A stretch of 64,000 nt of DNA, taken from NCBI RefSeq assembly GCF_009183655.1, contig NZ_WEIO01000002.1, forward strand, positions 186,001 to 250,000, written 5' to 3'. The notes under the pieces were generated by a model. The model had not been told where the DNA came from and searched no databases. It saw nothing but the letters and a program-made list of their open reading frames with translations. Source of the stretch: Bacillus aerolatus. Lineage in GTDB: Bacteria; Bacillota; Bacilli; Bacillales; Domibacillaceae. This document shows, one piece after another, positions 1 through 17,009 of the stretch (positions within the stretch are counted from its first letter, which is position 1; each line of letters begins with the position of its first letter). Position numbers and translations under genes: made by a program.

Positions 1-1
1 C

Positions 2-475
<474 letters not shown>

Positions 476-484
476 AACGAGCGC

Positions 485-519
485 TCTTTAATAGCTGTCC
501 AGAGAGATAAGCGAAGAAG
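485..519 (+). promoter_or_regulatory. Degenerate PyrR-binding-loop-like motif (upstream copy)
   Basis: The loop sequence TCCAGAGAG (498-506) matches the PyrR recognition loop and sits between short arms (TCTT...AAGA and GCT...AGC) separated by an internal bulge, the usual two-stem design of PyrR sites. No terminator follows it directly. It may be a relic of the attenuator that precedes pyrP in B. subtilis; pyrP is absent here. This is inference from motif resemblance. Confidence 0.45.
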
Positions 520-575
520 AATATCGGCTTTGTGAATGTATAATCTATACACTACTTATTTATAAACATGCATAA

Positions 576-2900
<2,325 letters not shown>

Positions 2901-2904
<4 letters not shown>

Positions 2905-3992
2905 AAAAACAACTGATATTAGAAGATGGAACGATTTTTATCGGCAAAGGGTTTGGCAGTGAAAAAGATACAATCGGAGAAATTGTATTTACAACAGGGA
3001 TGACCGGCTATCAAGAAGTACTGTCTGACCCATCTTACTGCGGCCAAGTCGTAACTTTCACTTATCCTCTAGTCGGCAATTACGGCATCAATCGTGATGA
3101 CTTTGAAACGATCCAGCCTGCTGTGAAAGGATTAATCGTAAAAGAAGCAGCGGATTATCCGTCAAACTTTCGCAGTGAAATGTCACTTGACGAGTTTTTG
3201 AAAATGAAACAGATTCCTGCCATTTGTGGTGTCGATACGAGAAAGCTGACAAGAATCATCCGCCAGCACGGAACGTTAAAAGGCGCTATCGTTTCTATCG
3301 ATGAAAAACCAGAAGAAGTGATTCACCGCCTGCAGGCGGCTGTTCTTCCAACAGACCAGGTCGATCAAGTTTCAACTAAATCTGCTTACCCGAATCCGGG
3401 GCGCGGATATCGTGTCGTATTGATGGATTTTGGCATGAAGCACGGCATTTTGCGCGAGCTGAACAATCGCGATTGTGATGTTATCGTCGTACCGCACGAT
3501 ACAACAGCCGAAGAAATTCTGCAATTCAATCCGGACGGCATTATGCTGACGAACGGACCGGGAGATCCAAAAGATGTGCCTCATGCGGTTGAAACGGTAA
3601 AAAATTTAATCGGCCAGGTGCCCATCTTCGGCATCTGTCTTGGCCACCAGCTGTTTGCTCTTGCTTCAGGAGCGGATACATTTAAACTAAAATTCGGACA
3701 CCGTGGCTCGAACCATCCTGTTAAAGAATTGGCGACAGGAAAAACGGCGCTGACTTCTCAAAACCATGGCTATGCAGTAGATGAAAAAACACTTGAAAAT
3801 ACAGGGTTAAAGGTAACACATGTAGCGCTGAATGATGGAACGATTGAAGGGCTTGCCCATAGAACGTATCCGGCTTTCTCGGTTCAATACCATCCGGAAG
3901 CATCACCAGGGCCGGAAGATGACAACCATTTATTTGACCGCTTTATCAACATGATGAAAGAACACGCTGGAAAGGAGCTTCAAAATGCCTAA
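2901..3992 (+). CDS. pyrAA: Carbamoyl-phosphate synthase, pyrimidine-specific, small (glutaminase) subunit
   Basis: Hydrolyses glutamine and channels ammonia to PyrAB. I choose ATG 2901 ([10 protein letters not shown]), which forms an ATGA overlap with the pyrC stop and has GGAAAGG upstream; an in-frame ATG at 2877 would add eight residues not typical of the family. The product has 363 residues. The class I amidotransferase nucleophile is in FGICLGHQ (Cys246), and the His/Glu partners are in YHPEASPGP. The end overlaps pyrAB by 8 bases. Confidence 0.95.
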
Positions 3993-6900
3993 ACGTACAG
4001 ATATTCAAAGCATACTAGTAATAGGTTCTGGCCCGATCGTGATCGGCCAGGCAGCAGAATTCGATTATGCAGGAACGCAAGCTTGCTTAGCTTTAAAAGA
4101 AGAGGGCTACCGTGTTATTCTTGTCAACTCCAATCCCGCGACAATTATGACCGATACGGAAATCGCCGATGCTGTTTATATCGAACCGATCACATTGGAG
4201 TTTGTTAGCCGGATTATTCAAAAAGAGCGCCCGGATGCTGTTCTGCCGACGCTCGGCGGACAAACAGGCTTAAATATGGCTGTGGAGCTGGCAAAAGCAG
4301 GTGTTCTTGAAGAGTACAGCGTGAAAGTTCTAGGAACGAAATTGTCTGCCATTGAACAAGCCGAAGACCGTGACTTATTCCGTCAGCTAATGAATGAATT
4401 GAATGAGCCGGTACCAGAAAGTGAAATCATTCATACACTTGAAGAAGCATTTGCGTTTGTTGAAAAAATTGGCTATCCCGTCATCGTTCGTCCGGCCTAT
4501 ACGCTCGGCGGTACCGGCGGTGGAATTTGTACGAATGAAGCAGAACTGATCGAAATTGTAAAAAGCGGGCTGAAGCACAGCCCGGTCACGCAATGCTTAC
4601 TCGAGAAAAGCATTGCCGGCTTTAAAGAGATCGAATATGAAGTGATGCGTGATTCCAATGACAATGCGATCGTTGTTTGTAATATGGAAAACATCGACCC
4701 GGTGGGCGTTCATACAGGTGATTCAATCGTTGTCGCTCCAAGCCAGACGTTAAGCGACCGTGAGTATCAAATGTTGCGCAACACTTCTTTAAAAATTATC
4801 CGTGCGCTCGGTATAGAAGGCGGATGTAACGTCCAGCTCGCGCTCGATCCGTACAGCTTCCAATATTACATCATTGAAGTGAACCCGCGTGTCAGCCGGT
4901 CATCGGCGCTAGCTTCGAAAGCAACGGGCTATCCAATTGCAAAACTCGCAGCGAAAATTGCTGTCGGTTTAACACTTGATGAAATGAAAAACCCGGTGAC
5001 AGGGAAAACGTATGCCTGCTTTGAACCGACGCTTGACTACGTTGTTTCGAAAATACCGAGATGGCCGTTTGATAAGTTTGAATCAGCGAACCGCACGCTC
5101 GGTACGCAAATGAAAGCAACAGGCGAAGTGATGGCGATCGGCCGGACACTGGAAGAATCTATGCTGAAAGCTGTCCGTTCTCTCGAAAGCGGTGTGTACC
5201 ATTTAGGACTGGATGAAATTAAAGAAATGGCCGACTCTTTCATTGAAAAACGCATCAGAAAAGCAGGGGATGAACGTCTTTTCTATATCGGCGAAGCGTT
5301 GCGCCGCGGCATTACTATTGAAACAATCAATGAATGGTGCCAGATCGATCTTTTCTTCCTGAAGAAATTCTCAAATATTGTGGAGTTTGAAAAAGAAGTA
5401 GCTGCCCATCCATTCGATGCAGAAACGGCTAAAACAGCAAAAGAAATGGGATTTGCCGACTGCACAATCGCCGAGCTTTGGGGAACGACAGAAAAAGAAG
5501 TGTATGACTGGCGCAAAGCAACCGGCTTAATCCCTGTTTATAAAATGGTGGATACATGTGCCGCTGAGTTTGAATCGGCTACTCCTTATTATTACGGAAC
5601 ATATGAAGAGGAGAACGAATCCGTTGTCACAGACCGCAAAAAAGTAGTTGTGCTCGGTTCCGGCCCGATCCGCATTGGTCAAGGAGTGGAGTTTGATTAT
5701 GCAACTGTTCACTCTGTCTGGGCAATTAAAGAAGCGGGATATGAAGCTATTATCGTCAATAACAATCCGGAAACTGTTTCCACGGACTTCAGTATATCTG
5801 ACAAACTGTATTTTGAACCGTTAACTATTGAAGATGTCATGCACATCATTGACTTGGAAAAACCGGAAGGCGTCGTCGTTCAATTCGGCGGACAAACGGC
5901 CATCAACCTCGCAGAAAAATTAGTAAACCATGGTGTGAAGATTTTAGGCACAACTGTCGAAGATCTTGACCGTGCGGAAAATCGCGACAAATTTGAGCAA
6001 ACACTTCAGTCACTCGACGTTCCGCAGCCGCTTGGAAAAACGGCATTCTCTGTTGAGGCGGCTGTAAAAATTGCTGAAGAGATCGGCTACCCTGTTCTTG
6101 TCCGCCCGTCTTACGTACTTGGCGGCCGGGCGATGGAGATTGTGTATAAAGAAGCTGAATTGCTTCATTACATGGAAAATGCCGTGAAAGTTAATCCGGA
6201 ACACCCAGTATTAATTGACCGTTATTTAACAGGAAAAGAAATTGAAGTAGACGCGATCTCCGATGGTACAGACGTGGTTATTCCAGGAATTATGGAACAT
6301 ATTGAGCGGGCTGGCGTCCACTCAGGTGATTCCATTGCCGTCTATCCGCCACAACAGCTTACAAAAGAACAAAAAGATAAAATCATCGACTATACGATCA
6401 AGCTGGCAAAAGGGTTAAACATCGTCGGGCTGCTGAACATTCAATACGTCGTGTCCAAAGGCGAGGTATTTGTCCTTGAAGTGAATCCGCGCTCCAGCCG
6501 TACGGTTCCTTTCTTAAGTAAAATAACGAACATTCCAATGGCCAATGTGGCAACGAAAGCGATTCTCGGCCATTCATTGAAAAGCCAGGGCTACAGCACT
6601 GGATTGGCAAAAGAAGAAGCCGGCGTATTCGTTAAAGTACCAGTATTCTCCTTCGCCAAATTGCGCCGTGTAGATACGACACTTGGACCTGAAATGAAAT
6701 CAACAGGTGAAGTCATGGGCAAAGATACGACACTTGAAAAAGCTCTTTATAAAGGGCTCGTAGCTGCAGGGATGAAAATTCCAACAAAAGGTGCGGTGTT
6801 AATGACTGTTGCCGATAAAGATAAAGAAGAGGCGCTGGTACTTGCAAAAAGATTTCATAACATCGGCTATAAACTGATGGCTACACACGGAACAGCCCAA

Positions 6901-7199
6901 TATTTAAGGGAGGCTGGCGTGCCTGCAGAGACTGTAGCCAAAATCGGAGCAAAAGGTCCCGACATTCTGGATACAATTCGCTCAGGAGAAGCCCAATTTG
7001 TCATCAACACATTAACAAGAGGTAAACAGCCTGCCCGTGACGGCTTCCGAATCCGCCGTGAGACGGTAGAAAACGGCATCCCGGGCTTAACTTCACTCGA
7101 TACGGCAGAAGCGATCCTGCGCGTCTTGGAATCAATGATCTTCTCAGCAGAAGCGATGCCTAAGCCAGAAATTTCAACTGAAGTCGAGGCGGTGCTTTC

Positions 7200-7203
<4 letters not shown>
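3985..7203 (+). CDS. pyrAB: Carbamoyl-phosphate synthase, pyrimidine-specific, large subunit
   Basis: Makes carbamoyl phosphate from bicarbonate, ammonia and two ATP in partnership with PyrAA. At 1072 residues it is full length (about 1071 in B. subtilis). The internal duplication is visible as repeated [11 protein letters not shown] / [11 protein letters not shown] starts and repeated [10 protein letters not shown] / [14 protein letters not shown]-grasp segments. The C-terminal allosteric (MGS-like) domain contains the ATHGTA motif. ATGA coupling links it to pyrK. Confidence 0.98.
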
Positions 7204-9594
<2,391 letters not shown>

Positions 9595-9605
<11 letters not shown>

Positions 9606-10218
9606 AAAAATTGCCGGAAAATTATTGGAAATTAAAGCTGTATTTTTACAGCCGAATGAGCCATTTACATGGTCGTCGGGAATTAAATCACCGATTTATT
9701 GCGATAATCGGTTGACGCTGTCTTACCCTGAAACGAGAAAAACGATCGCCAAGGGACTCCAGTCTTTAATTGAAGAACATTATCCGGAAGCGGAGCTGAT
9801 CGCAGGCACTGCTACAGCCGGCATTCCTCATGCTGCCTGGGTAAGTGATTTAACGGATCTTCCAATGTGCTATGTTCGTTCCAAAGCAAAAGAACACGGC
9901 AAAGGCAATCAAATTGAAGGAAAAGCAGCACCGGGAACAAAAGTAGTGGTCGTGGAAGATTTGATTTCCACAGGAGGAAGCGCCATTAAAGCAGTGGAAG
10001 CTCTCCGCGAGGCCGGCTGTGAAGTGCTCGGCATCGTCGCCATCTTTACATACGAGCTGGAAGCGGCAAAAGAAAAACTTTCAGCCGTAGAAATTTCTGC
10101 TCACAGTTTAAGTAACTATTCCTCCTTAATTGAAGTAGCCGCAGAAAAGGAATATGTAAAAGAAAGTGAACTTGAAACGCTTCGCAAATGGCAGGAAAAC
10201 CCTGCGGAATGGAAATAA
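9595..10218 (+). CDS. pyrE: Orotate phosphoribosyltransferase
   Basis: Transfers ribose phosphate from PRPP to orotate to make OMP. The PRPP loop [13 protein letters not shown] is at about 117-129. At 207 residues it is slightly shorter than the B. subtilis protein (216). It is the last gene of the pyr operon and is followed within a few bases by a strong hairpin terminator shared with rqcH. Confidence 0.96.
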
Positions 10219-10220
10219 AA

Positions 10221-10255
10221 AATAACAAAGGGGCCGCCCCCTTTGTTATTTTTTT
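10221..10255. terminator. Bidirectional intrinsic terminator between pyrE and rqcH
   Basis: AATAACAAAGGGG pairs with CCCCTTTGTTATT (perfect arms within 10221-10250), followed by T on the + strand and preceded by an A tract that serves the - strand. The 3' side overlaps the stop codon of convergent rqcH (10246-10248). Confidence 0.88.
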
Positions 10256-11952
10256 AATTTCAGTACGAGGTCTTCATTTGGCGTTACATAAACGGTTTGT
10301 TGGTTGTCGTAAATGACAAAGCCAGGTTTGGCGCCATTTGGTTTCTTTACGTGCCGTACTTTCGTAAAGTCGACCGGGACAGATCCGGATGATTTAGCTT
10401 TGCTAAAGTATGCGGCTAAGTTGGCGGCTTCGAGAATCGTCTCTTCCACTGGTTCTTCACTGCGAATGACAACGTGAGAACCGGGAATATCCTTCGTGTG
10501 CAGCCAAATTTCATCCCGGCGGGCGAATTTATTCGTTAAATAGTCATTTTGCTTATTGTTCTTACCGACGAAAATAAAGGTGCCATCGCTCGCTTCGTAC
10601 CTTTCTAGTTCTGGTTTGCTGTTTGCCGGCTTTTTTTTCTTGGAAGATTTCGCTTTTATATAACCTTCTTCTAAAAGTTCTTCGCGGATTCCTTCGATAT
10701 CTTTCGGTGAAGCAGATTCAATTTGTTGCAGGAGATGTTCAAAATAAGTCATTTCTTCTTTCGTGCTGTTAATTTGCCCATTAACCGCCAAAATAGCATT
10801 TTTCGCTTTTTGATATTTAGAAAACAATTTTTGCGCATTTTCTGCCGGTGTTTTTTGCGGATCCAAAGGGATCTTTATTTTTCCGCCAGTTTCATCATAA
10901 TAATTCACTACTTCGATTTCTTCCATCCCTTTTTCAACTGCATACAGATGAGCGGTTAATAACTCTCCGTACAATTGAAAACGATCTGCACTTTCTGCTT
11001 CCTTTAACGTTTGTTCAAGCTTGATTAGCTTCGCTTCGTTTTTTTCTTTTTCATTTTTTATTAAACGTTCTACATCATTCGCCTGCTGCCTCACTCTGTC
11101 GCGGGTCGCTTTGCCTACATAAAATCGGTCCAGCAGTTCGCTTAACGATTGAAAGGTTTTTCGTTCGCCTGGCAAATGCTGCAAGTCTTTTAAATAAAAA
11201 GCCGACTTTTGTTCATGTTCAATGAGAACAGGTGTATATTCATGCTGCCGAATCGGGTTCATCTCGCCTATAAAAGCAGCCGGAAGCGTTTCACGATTGA
11301 CCATGCCGCTTTGAAAAACAATTTCTTTCGCGATAAGTGGAGATAAACCAGCAAATCCAGACACGAGCTGGCGATCAATGCGGCCGCTGTTAAAGTCCAC
11401 TTTCCGGAGGATATCCAGCTGGTCGGCTGCCAGAGGATCCGCTTTGTCCTGAGCGGGGGGAAAGACATAATCATAGCCGGGAAGCACAGTCCGGTAGCTG
11501 TTTACCGCCGCTGATATATGTTTAATGCTATCAATGATCGTTCCTTTTTGCTGATCGACGAGCACAATGTTGCTGTGTCGGCCCATAATCTCGACATAAA
11601 GCTGTTTATAGGCAACATCGCCAATTTCATTTTTCCCTTTAAAGTGGAAAATCATTAATCGGTCAAGTCCTGCTTGTTCAATCGATTCCACGATAGCCCC
11701 TTCTAAATGTTTGCGCATCATCGTACAAAAGAGCGGGGGTTCTTTTGGGTTCTCGTAAGGTTCTTCTGTCAGTTGAACTCTTGCATAGGAAGGGTGCGCT
11801 GAAAGCAAAAGCTTATGATTTTTTCCTTTTGACCGGATGATTAAAATGGTTTCATTTTTATATGGCTGGTGAATTTTGTTCACCCGGCCGCCTTGAAGTG
11901 CCTCGGATAACTCTTTTGTGATTGCTCTCGTAAATAAACCGTCAAATGACAT
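10246..11952 (-). CDS. rqcH: RqcH (Rqc2/NEMF homologue), ribosome-associated quality control factor
   Basis: Binds obstructed 50S subunits carrying peptidyl-tRNA and directs C-terminal alanine tailing; older annotations call it a fibronectin-binding protein (YloA/FbpA). The product has 568 residues. The N-terminal NFACT-N domain carries the Asp97-Arg98 pair known to be needed in B. subtilis RqcH. A charged coiled-coil spans about 290-330, and the C-terminal NFACT-R domain includes [10 protein letters not shown] and [11 protein letters not shown]. It is convergent with the pyr operon and divergent from yloB. Confidence 0.93.
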   Translation of the reverse strand: MSFDGLFTRAITKELSEALQGGRVNKIHQPYKNETILIIRSKGKNHKLLLSAHPSYARVQLTEEPYENPKEPPLFCTMMRKHLEGAIVESIEQAGLDRLMIFHFKGKNEIGDVAYKQLYVEIMGRHSNIVLVDQQKGTIIDSIKHISAAVNSYRTVLPGYDYVFPPAQDKADPLAADQLDILRKVDFNSGRIDRQLVSGFAGLSPLIAKEIVFQSGMVNRETLPAAFIGEMNPIRQHEYTPVLIEHEQKSAFYLKDLQHLPGERKTFQSLSELLDRFYVGKATRDRVRQQANDVERLIKNEKEKNEAKLIKLEQTLKEAESADRFQLYGELLTAHLYAVEKGMEEIEVVNYYDETGGKIKIPLDPQKTPAENAQKLFSKYQKAKNAILAVNGQINSTKEEMTYFEHLLQQIESASPKDIEGIREELLEEGYIKAKSSKKKKPANSKPELERYEASDGTFIFVGKNNKQNDYLTNKFARRDEIWLHTKDIPGSHVVIRSEEPVEETILEAANLAAYFSKAKSSGSVPVDFTKVRHVKKPNGAKPGFVIYDNQQTVYVTPNEDLVLKLKK

Positions 11953-12005
11953 AGGCTGTCTTCCTTTTCTTCACTTTTAGTTGGCTGTTCATAAAACTTA
12001 AGTAA

Positions 12006-12011
12006 ATCATA
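12006..12011 (-). promoter_or_regulatory. Candidate extended -10 promoter of rqcH
   Basis: On the - strand, TGT followed by TATGAT forms an extended -10 element about 55 bases upstream of the rqcH ATG. The -35 region (TTCAGC at 17-base spacing) is weak. Confidence 0.42.
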
Positions 12012-12019
12012 ACATGTTT

Positions 12020-12049
12020 TTGCTTGCTGCTGAATAATCTTGCTATGAG
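12020..12049 (+). promoter_or_regulatory. Candidate SigA promoter of yloB
   Basis: TTGCTT (12020-12025), an 18-base spacer, then TATGAG (12044-12049) preceded by TGC, an extended -10. It sits about 35 bases before the chosen start of the ATPase gene. Confidence 0.4.
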
Positions 12050-12083
12050 AAGGACAAGTTTGTCCGTTAAAGGGAGTGAGGAG

Positions 12084-14762
12084 ATGAATTTTCACGAGCT
12101 GAAACAAGAGGAAGTAGAAACGAGACTTCAGACAAGCATTCAGCGCGGTTTAACAACGGAAGAAGCTGAGAGGCGGAATCGTGAACACGGAAGCAATGAA
12201 TTGACTGGAGAAAAGCTGCCTTCTGCCTGGCTTGTGTTCATTCGCCAGTTTAAAGATTTTATGGTTCTTGTGCTCATTGCGGCCACTGTCATCTCCGCTT
12301 TAATGGGAGAGTACATCGACTCCGCCGCTATCTTTGCGATCATCATCATCAATGGGCTGCTCGGGTTTTTGCAGGAAAGAAAAGCAGAAAAATCTCTGCA
12401 GGCATTGAAGGAATTATCCGCTCCGCAGTCACTCGTTTTGCGCGATGGTGAGTGGAAGAAAATTCAGTCAGCTGAAATCGTAGCCGGAGACATTGTAAAG
12501 TTTTCTGCGGGCGACCGTATTGGAGCGGACGTCCGGCTGCTAGAAACAATTAACTTGGAAATCGAAGAGTCGGCTATGACCGGGGAATCCGTTCCGGTTG
12601 AAAAACATGCCGCGCCTTTAAGAGAAGAAACTCCTGCGCTTGCGGACATGAAAAACATGGCGTTCATGGGCACGTTAGCCACCCGCGGCAACGGCACAGG
12701 CGTTGTCACAGCGATCGGAATGAAAACAGCAATGGGAAATATTGCTTCTATGCTTCAAGATGCACAGCGGGCAGAAACACCGTTGCAGCGCCGGCTCGAA
12801 CAGCTTGGGAAAATACTAATCGCTGCTGCATTGTTCTTGACGATGCTTGTCGTAGTCATTGGCCTTGCTCAAGGCCACGAATTATATACGATGCTGTTGA
12901 CGGGCGTGTCTTTAGCGGTGGCTGCTATTCCTGAAGGGCTGCCTGCTATTGTTACTGTTGCTTTATCACTAGGTGTACAACGCATGATCAAACAAAAAGC
13001 GATCGTCCGGCAGCTCGCTGCTGTTGAAACGCTCGGGTGTACGACAGTCATTTGTTCTGATAAAACAGGAACGATGACTCAAAACCAAATGACAGTCACA
13101 GATGTATGGAGCAGCGGCAAGCATTGGCGAATCAGCGGAAAAGGATATGAACCGAAAGGGAAGTTTTTCGAAGATACAGAGGAAATCTCTCCTGCTTCGG
13201 AAAAAAGCCTATATCAGCTGCTTACATTCGGGCTGCTTTGCAATCATGCAGAACTAAAAAGAAAAGAAAACGAATTTGTCATTCAAGGTGATCCAACGGA
13301 AGGCGCACTGCTTACAGCTGCCTTAAAAGCGGGATTGAGTCGTGAACAACTTCTGGAAACATTTACAATTGAACAAGAATTTCCTTTTGATTCAAAAAGA
13401 AAAATGATGACTATTGTTGTTAAAGATGCGCATGGCCAGCGCTTTGCCGTGACAAAAGGAGCGCCGGATGTTTTATTGAACAAAAGCGACTATATTTTAT
13501 GGAATGAAAAGAAACAGCTTTTTTCCAACCCATACAGAAAGCAAACTGAAGATATACTTCAAGTGTTAGCAGGGAGAGCCTTGAGAGTCATTGCTGTTGC
13601 CTATAAACCGCTGCAAAATACTAGTAAGGTTGCTGATGCCGCAGAAGTTGAAGCGGGCTTGACATTTATTGGGATGGAAGGAATGATTGATCCTCCGCGT
13701 TCTGAAGTGAAGCAAGCGATCGCTGAATGCCGGCAGGCCGGTATTAGGACGATAATGATAACCGGTGATCATAAAGAAACGGCCGCAGCTATCGCCGGCG
13801 ATTTAGGGCTTTCCGGTAAGAAGTCCGATATTTTAGATGGACAGATGCTAAGCCAGATGACAGAGAAAGATCTGGAAGAAGCAGCGGAACACACGGCTGT
13901 GTATGCCCGGGTTTCTCCGGAAGACAAATTAAAGATCGTTAAAGCGCTTCAAAAAAATGGACATATCGTTGCTATGACGGGAGACGGCGTGAATGACGCT
14001 CCTGCGATTAAAGCAGCTGACATCGGTATAGCCATGGGGATCACGGGAACAGATGTAGCAAAAGAAGCTTCTTCGTTAATTTTGGCGAATGATCATTTTG
14101 CCACGATTAAAGCGGCTGTGGAAGAAGGCAGAAATATTTATGAAAACATCCGCAAGTTCATTCGCTATTTGCTGGCGTCCAATGTCGGTGAAATTTTAGT
14201 TATGCTGTTTGCCATGGTTTTGGGGATGCCGCTTCCGCTCGTTCCTATTCAAATTTTATGGGTGAATTTAGTTACTGACGGTCTTCCCGCGCTAGCCCTC
14301 GGGCTTGATAAAGCAGAAGAAGATGTGATGAAACGGCCGCCAAGACATCCGAAAGAAGGAGTGTTCGCAAGAGGGCTGGCGTGGAAAATTGTCTCCCGCG
14401 GTTTTTTAATTGGCACTGCCACACTCATCGCCTTTATCATCGCCTATCAACAGCACCCGGAAAATCTTGTGTACGCCCAGACAGTTGCCTTTGCTACACT
14501 CGTTACTGCTCAGCTTATTCATGTGTTTGACTGCCGGAGTGAACGGTCGGTTCTTGCCCGCAATCCATTCGGCAATATGTATTTAATAGCGGCCGTTGTT
14601 TCTTCTTTTTTATTAATGGTCGCTGTTATATATATACCGGAACTGCAAACTATCTTTCACACGGTGCCGCTCGCAAAAAGAGAATGGCTGCTCGTTTTTG
14701 GAATTGGAGCCATCCCGACATTTTTGCTTGCTGGATCATTTTTTGCAAGAAAAAGAAGATAA
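12084..14762 (+). CDS. yloB: P-type Ca2+-transporting ATPase (SERCA-like)
   Basis: Membrane calcium pump of the PMR1/SERCA group; B. subtilis YloB is linked to spore calcium and germination. I place the start at ATG 12084 behind AAAGGGAGTGA rather than at an upstream in-frame ATG (12024). The product has 892 residues. Visible motifs are TGES in the actuator domain (167-170), PEGLP in transmembrane helix M4 (283-287), the phosphorylated Asp326 in CSDKTGTMTQ, and TGDGVNDAPA in the hinge. Hydrophobic helices lie near 55-95, 245-290 and at the C-terminus. Confidence 0.94.
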   Translation: MNFHELKQEEVETRLQTSIQRGLTTEEAERRNREHGSNELTGEKLPSAWLVFIRQFKDFMVLVLIAATVISALMGEYIDSAAIFAIIIINGLLGFLQERKAEKSLQALKELSAPQSLVLRDGEWKKIQSAEIVAGDIVKFSAGDRIGADVRLLETINLEIEESAMTGESVPVEKHAAPLREETPALADMKNMAFMGTLATRGNGTGVVTAIGMKTAMGNIASMLQDAQRAETPLQRRLEQLGKILIAAALFLTMLVVVIGLAQGHELYTMLLTGVSLAVAAIPEGLPAIVTVALSLGVQRMIKQKAIVRQLAAVETLGCTTVICSDKTGTMTQNQMTVTDVWSSGKHWRISGKGYEPKGKFFEDTEEISPASEKSLYQLLTFGLLCNHAELKRKENEFVIQGDPTEGALLTAALKAGLSREQLLETFTIEQEFPFDSKRKMMTIVVKDAHGQRFAVTKGAPDVLLNKSDYILWNEKKQLFSNPYRKQTEDILQVLAGRALRVIAVAYKPLQNTSKVADAAEVEAGLTFIGMEGMIDPPRSEVKQAIAECRQAGIRTIMITGDHKETAAAIAGDLGLSGKKSDILDGQMLSQMTEKDLEEAAEHTAVYARVSPEDKLKIVKALQKNGHIVAMTGDGVNDAPAIKAADIGIAMGITGTDVAKEASSLILANDHFATIKAAVEEGRNIYENIRKFIRYLLASNVGEILVMLFAMVLGMPLPLVPIQILWVNLVTDGLPALALGLDKAEEDVMKRPPRHPKEGVFARGLAWKIVSRGFLIGTATLIAFIIAYQQHPENLVYAQTVAFATLVTAQLIHVFDCRSERSVLARNPFGNMYLIAAVVSSFLLMVAVIYIPELQTIFHTVPLAKREWLLVFGIGAIPTFLLAGSFFARKRR

Positions 14763-14766
14763 AATA

Positions 14767-14775
14767 TGCTATAAT
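14767..14775 (+). promoter_or_regulatory. Candidate extended -10 promoter for the yloC-remA-gmk-rpoZ operon
   Basis: TGC followed by perfect TATAAT (14770-14775) lies just after the yloB stop. A TTGCAA at 14743 is too far (21 bases) to be a normal -35. The hairpin at 14780-14807 would be transcribed immediately. Confidence 0.5.
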
Positions 14776-14779
14776 GCAA

Positions 14780-14810
14780 AAGGTAGTAGAGTGGACTCTA
14801 TTGCCTTTTT
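14780..14810 (+). terminator. Intrinsic terminator between yloB and yloC
   Basis: AAGGTAGTAGAGT pairs almost fully with ACTCTATTGCCTT (13 positions including G-T pairs), followed by a T run. It ends yloB transcription or, if the promoter at 14770 is real, acts as a leader attenuator for the downstream operon. Confidence 0.75.
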
Positions 14811-14837
14811 ATTATGTCGACGGGATGTGAGTGGCTG

Positions 14838-15713
14838 ATGGTGAATAGTATGACAGGGTTTGGCAGAAGTAAAATTAAATCAGCCGATTTTGCGGTTACC
14901 GTAGAAATGAAGTCGGTCAATCACCGCTTCAGTGAATTTCAAATAAAAATGCCAAGGCAATTAATGAAAATTGAAGATAAAATAAAGAAGAAATTGTCAC
15001 AATACATACAAAGGGGCCGGGTCGAGTTATTTATCTCCATTGAAGGAGAAGGGCTTATGCACCGGACACTTCATGCGGACTGGAAGCTGATCGGCGAATT
15101 TGTCGGCCTAATGAATGAAGCATCTGAAAAGTACGCCTTGTCAGGAAAGCTTAACTTGACGGATTTGCTGCAACGGCCCGATTTCATTACAATCGAGGAA
15201 AGCGGAGAAGAAAATGCCGCATTGGAAGGACTCATTCTTGAGGCAGTCATATCAGCAGCAGAACGCCTTTACGTCATGCGCCGGGCAGAAGGTGAAGAAT
15301 TAAAGAAAGATTTACTTATATTATTAACCAGTTTGGAAAAAAAGTTACTGGAAGTCAAAAAGATGGCTCCTTTAGTCGTTGAAGCCTATAGTAAACGACT
15401 CGAACGCCGGATATATGAACTCACTTCTTCCACTTTTGAACGGGACAGAGTGGCAGTGGAAGTCGCTCTGTTTGCAGACAAGTCAGATATTCATGAGGAA
15501 TGCATCCGGCTTGAAAGTCACATACAACAATTCCGGCAGGCACTTCAACTAGAGGAGCCAGTCGGGCGAAAGCTGGACTTTATGATTCAGGAAATGAACC
15601 GTGAAGTGAATACAATCGGATCAAAAGCAAATGATTCCACTATTAGTTCAGGTGTGGTTGAATTGAAAACACGCCTTGAAAAAATGAGGGAGCAAGTGCA
15701 AAATATCGAATAA
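14838..15713 (+). CDS. yloC: YicC/YloC family endoribonuclease-like protein
   Basis: The product begins [12 protein letters not shown], the hallmark N-terminus of the YicC family, and keeps the C-terminal [21 protein letters not shown] motif. E. coli YicC is reported to be an RNase; the Bacillus role is not firmly known. I choose ATG 14838, which follows GGGATGTGAG and gives 291 residues, the family length, over an earlier in-frame ATG (14814) inside the terminator region. It heads the operon with remA, gmk and rpoZ. Confidence 0.9.
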   Translation: MVNSMTGFGRSKIKSADFAVTVEMKSVNHRFSEFQIKMPRQLMKIEDKIKKKLSQYIQRGRVELFISIEGEGLMHRTLHADWKLIGEFVGLMNEASEKYALSGKLNLTDLLQRPDFITIEESGEENAALEGLILEAVISAAERLYVMRRAEGEELKKDLLILLTSLEKKLLEVKKMAPLVVEAYSKRLERRIYELTSSTFERDRVAVEVALFADKSDIHEECIRLESHIQQFRQALQLEEPVGRKLDFMIQEMNREVNTIGSKANDSTISSGVVELKTRLEKMREQVQNIE

Positions 15714-15759
15714 GCAAAAGCTGATTTTCATAAAATCGCTTTTATATTGGGGGAACTTT

Positions 15760-16646
<887 letters not shown>

Positions 16647-16647
16647 T

Positions 16648-16875
16648 ATGTTATATCCATCTATTGATAATTTGTTAACGAAAATTGATTCTAAATATTC
16701 TTTAGTCAGCATTGCCGCCAAACGTGCCCGCAGCCTGCAGGAAAACGACTCCACTCAATTGCTGGATTCGTATGTTTCTCATAAATACGTTGGCCGCTCG
16801 TTAGAAGAAATTTATGCCGATCGATTAACGATGAAAGAGAAAGATAAAAACGAGATTTACACGGACGAAGTATAA
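16648..16875 (+). CDS. rpoZ: RNA polymerase omega subunit
   Basis: Small subunit that chaperones the beta' subunit. The product has 75 residues from ATG 16648 (MLYPSIDNLLTKIDSKYSLV), one base after the gmk stop, with TTGGAGAG upstream. The conserved AAKRARSLQ and YVSHKYVGRSLEEI segments are present. Longer in-frame extensions into gmk are not credible. Confidence 0.94.
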   Translation: MLYPSIDNLLTKIDSKYSLVSIAAKRARSLQENDSTQLLDSYVSHKYVGRSLEEIYADRLTMKEKDKNEIYTDEV

Positions 16876-16887
16876 AGCAACAACAAG

Positions 16888-16919
16888 AATAACAACCTTT
16901 GAAAGGTTGTTATTTTTTT
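16888..16919 (+). terminator. Intrinsic terminator after rpoZ
   Basis: ATAACAACCTT (16889-16899) pairs perfectly with AAGGTTGTTAT (16903-16913), followed by seven T. Confidence 0.88.
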
Positions 16920-17009
16920 ACACGTAAAGGTGAAAAAGAAGGCAAGAATATATAAAACAATGGAACAGCGGCATGGCCGCTTCGTTCGAGCAAAAAATGG
17001 AGGGTCAAT

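Noticed and set aside
539-544. TATAAT in the pyrR-pyrB gap as an internal promoter
   Set aside because: No acceptable -35 box at 16-18 bases and the spacing of the preceding TG is wrong for an extended -10.
16967-16981. AGCGGC/GCCGCT mini-hairpin before coaBC
   Set aside because: Three-base loop and no U tract; too short to assign any function.
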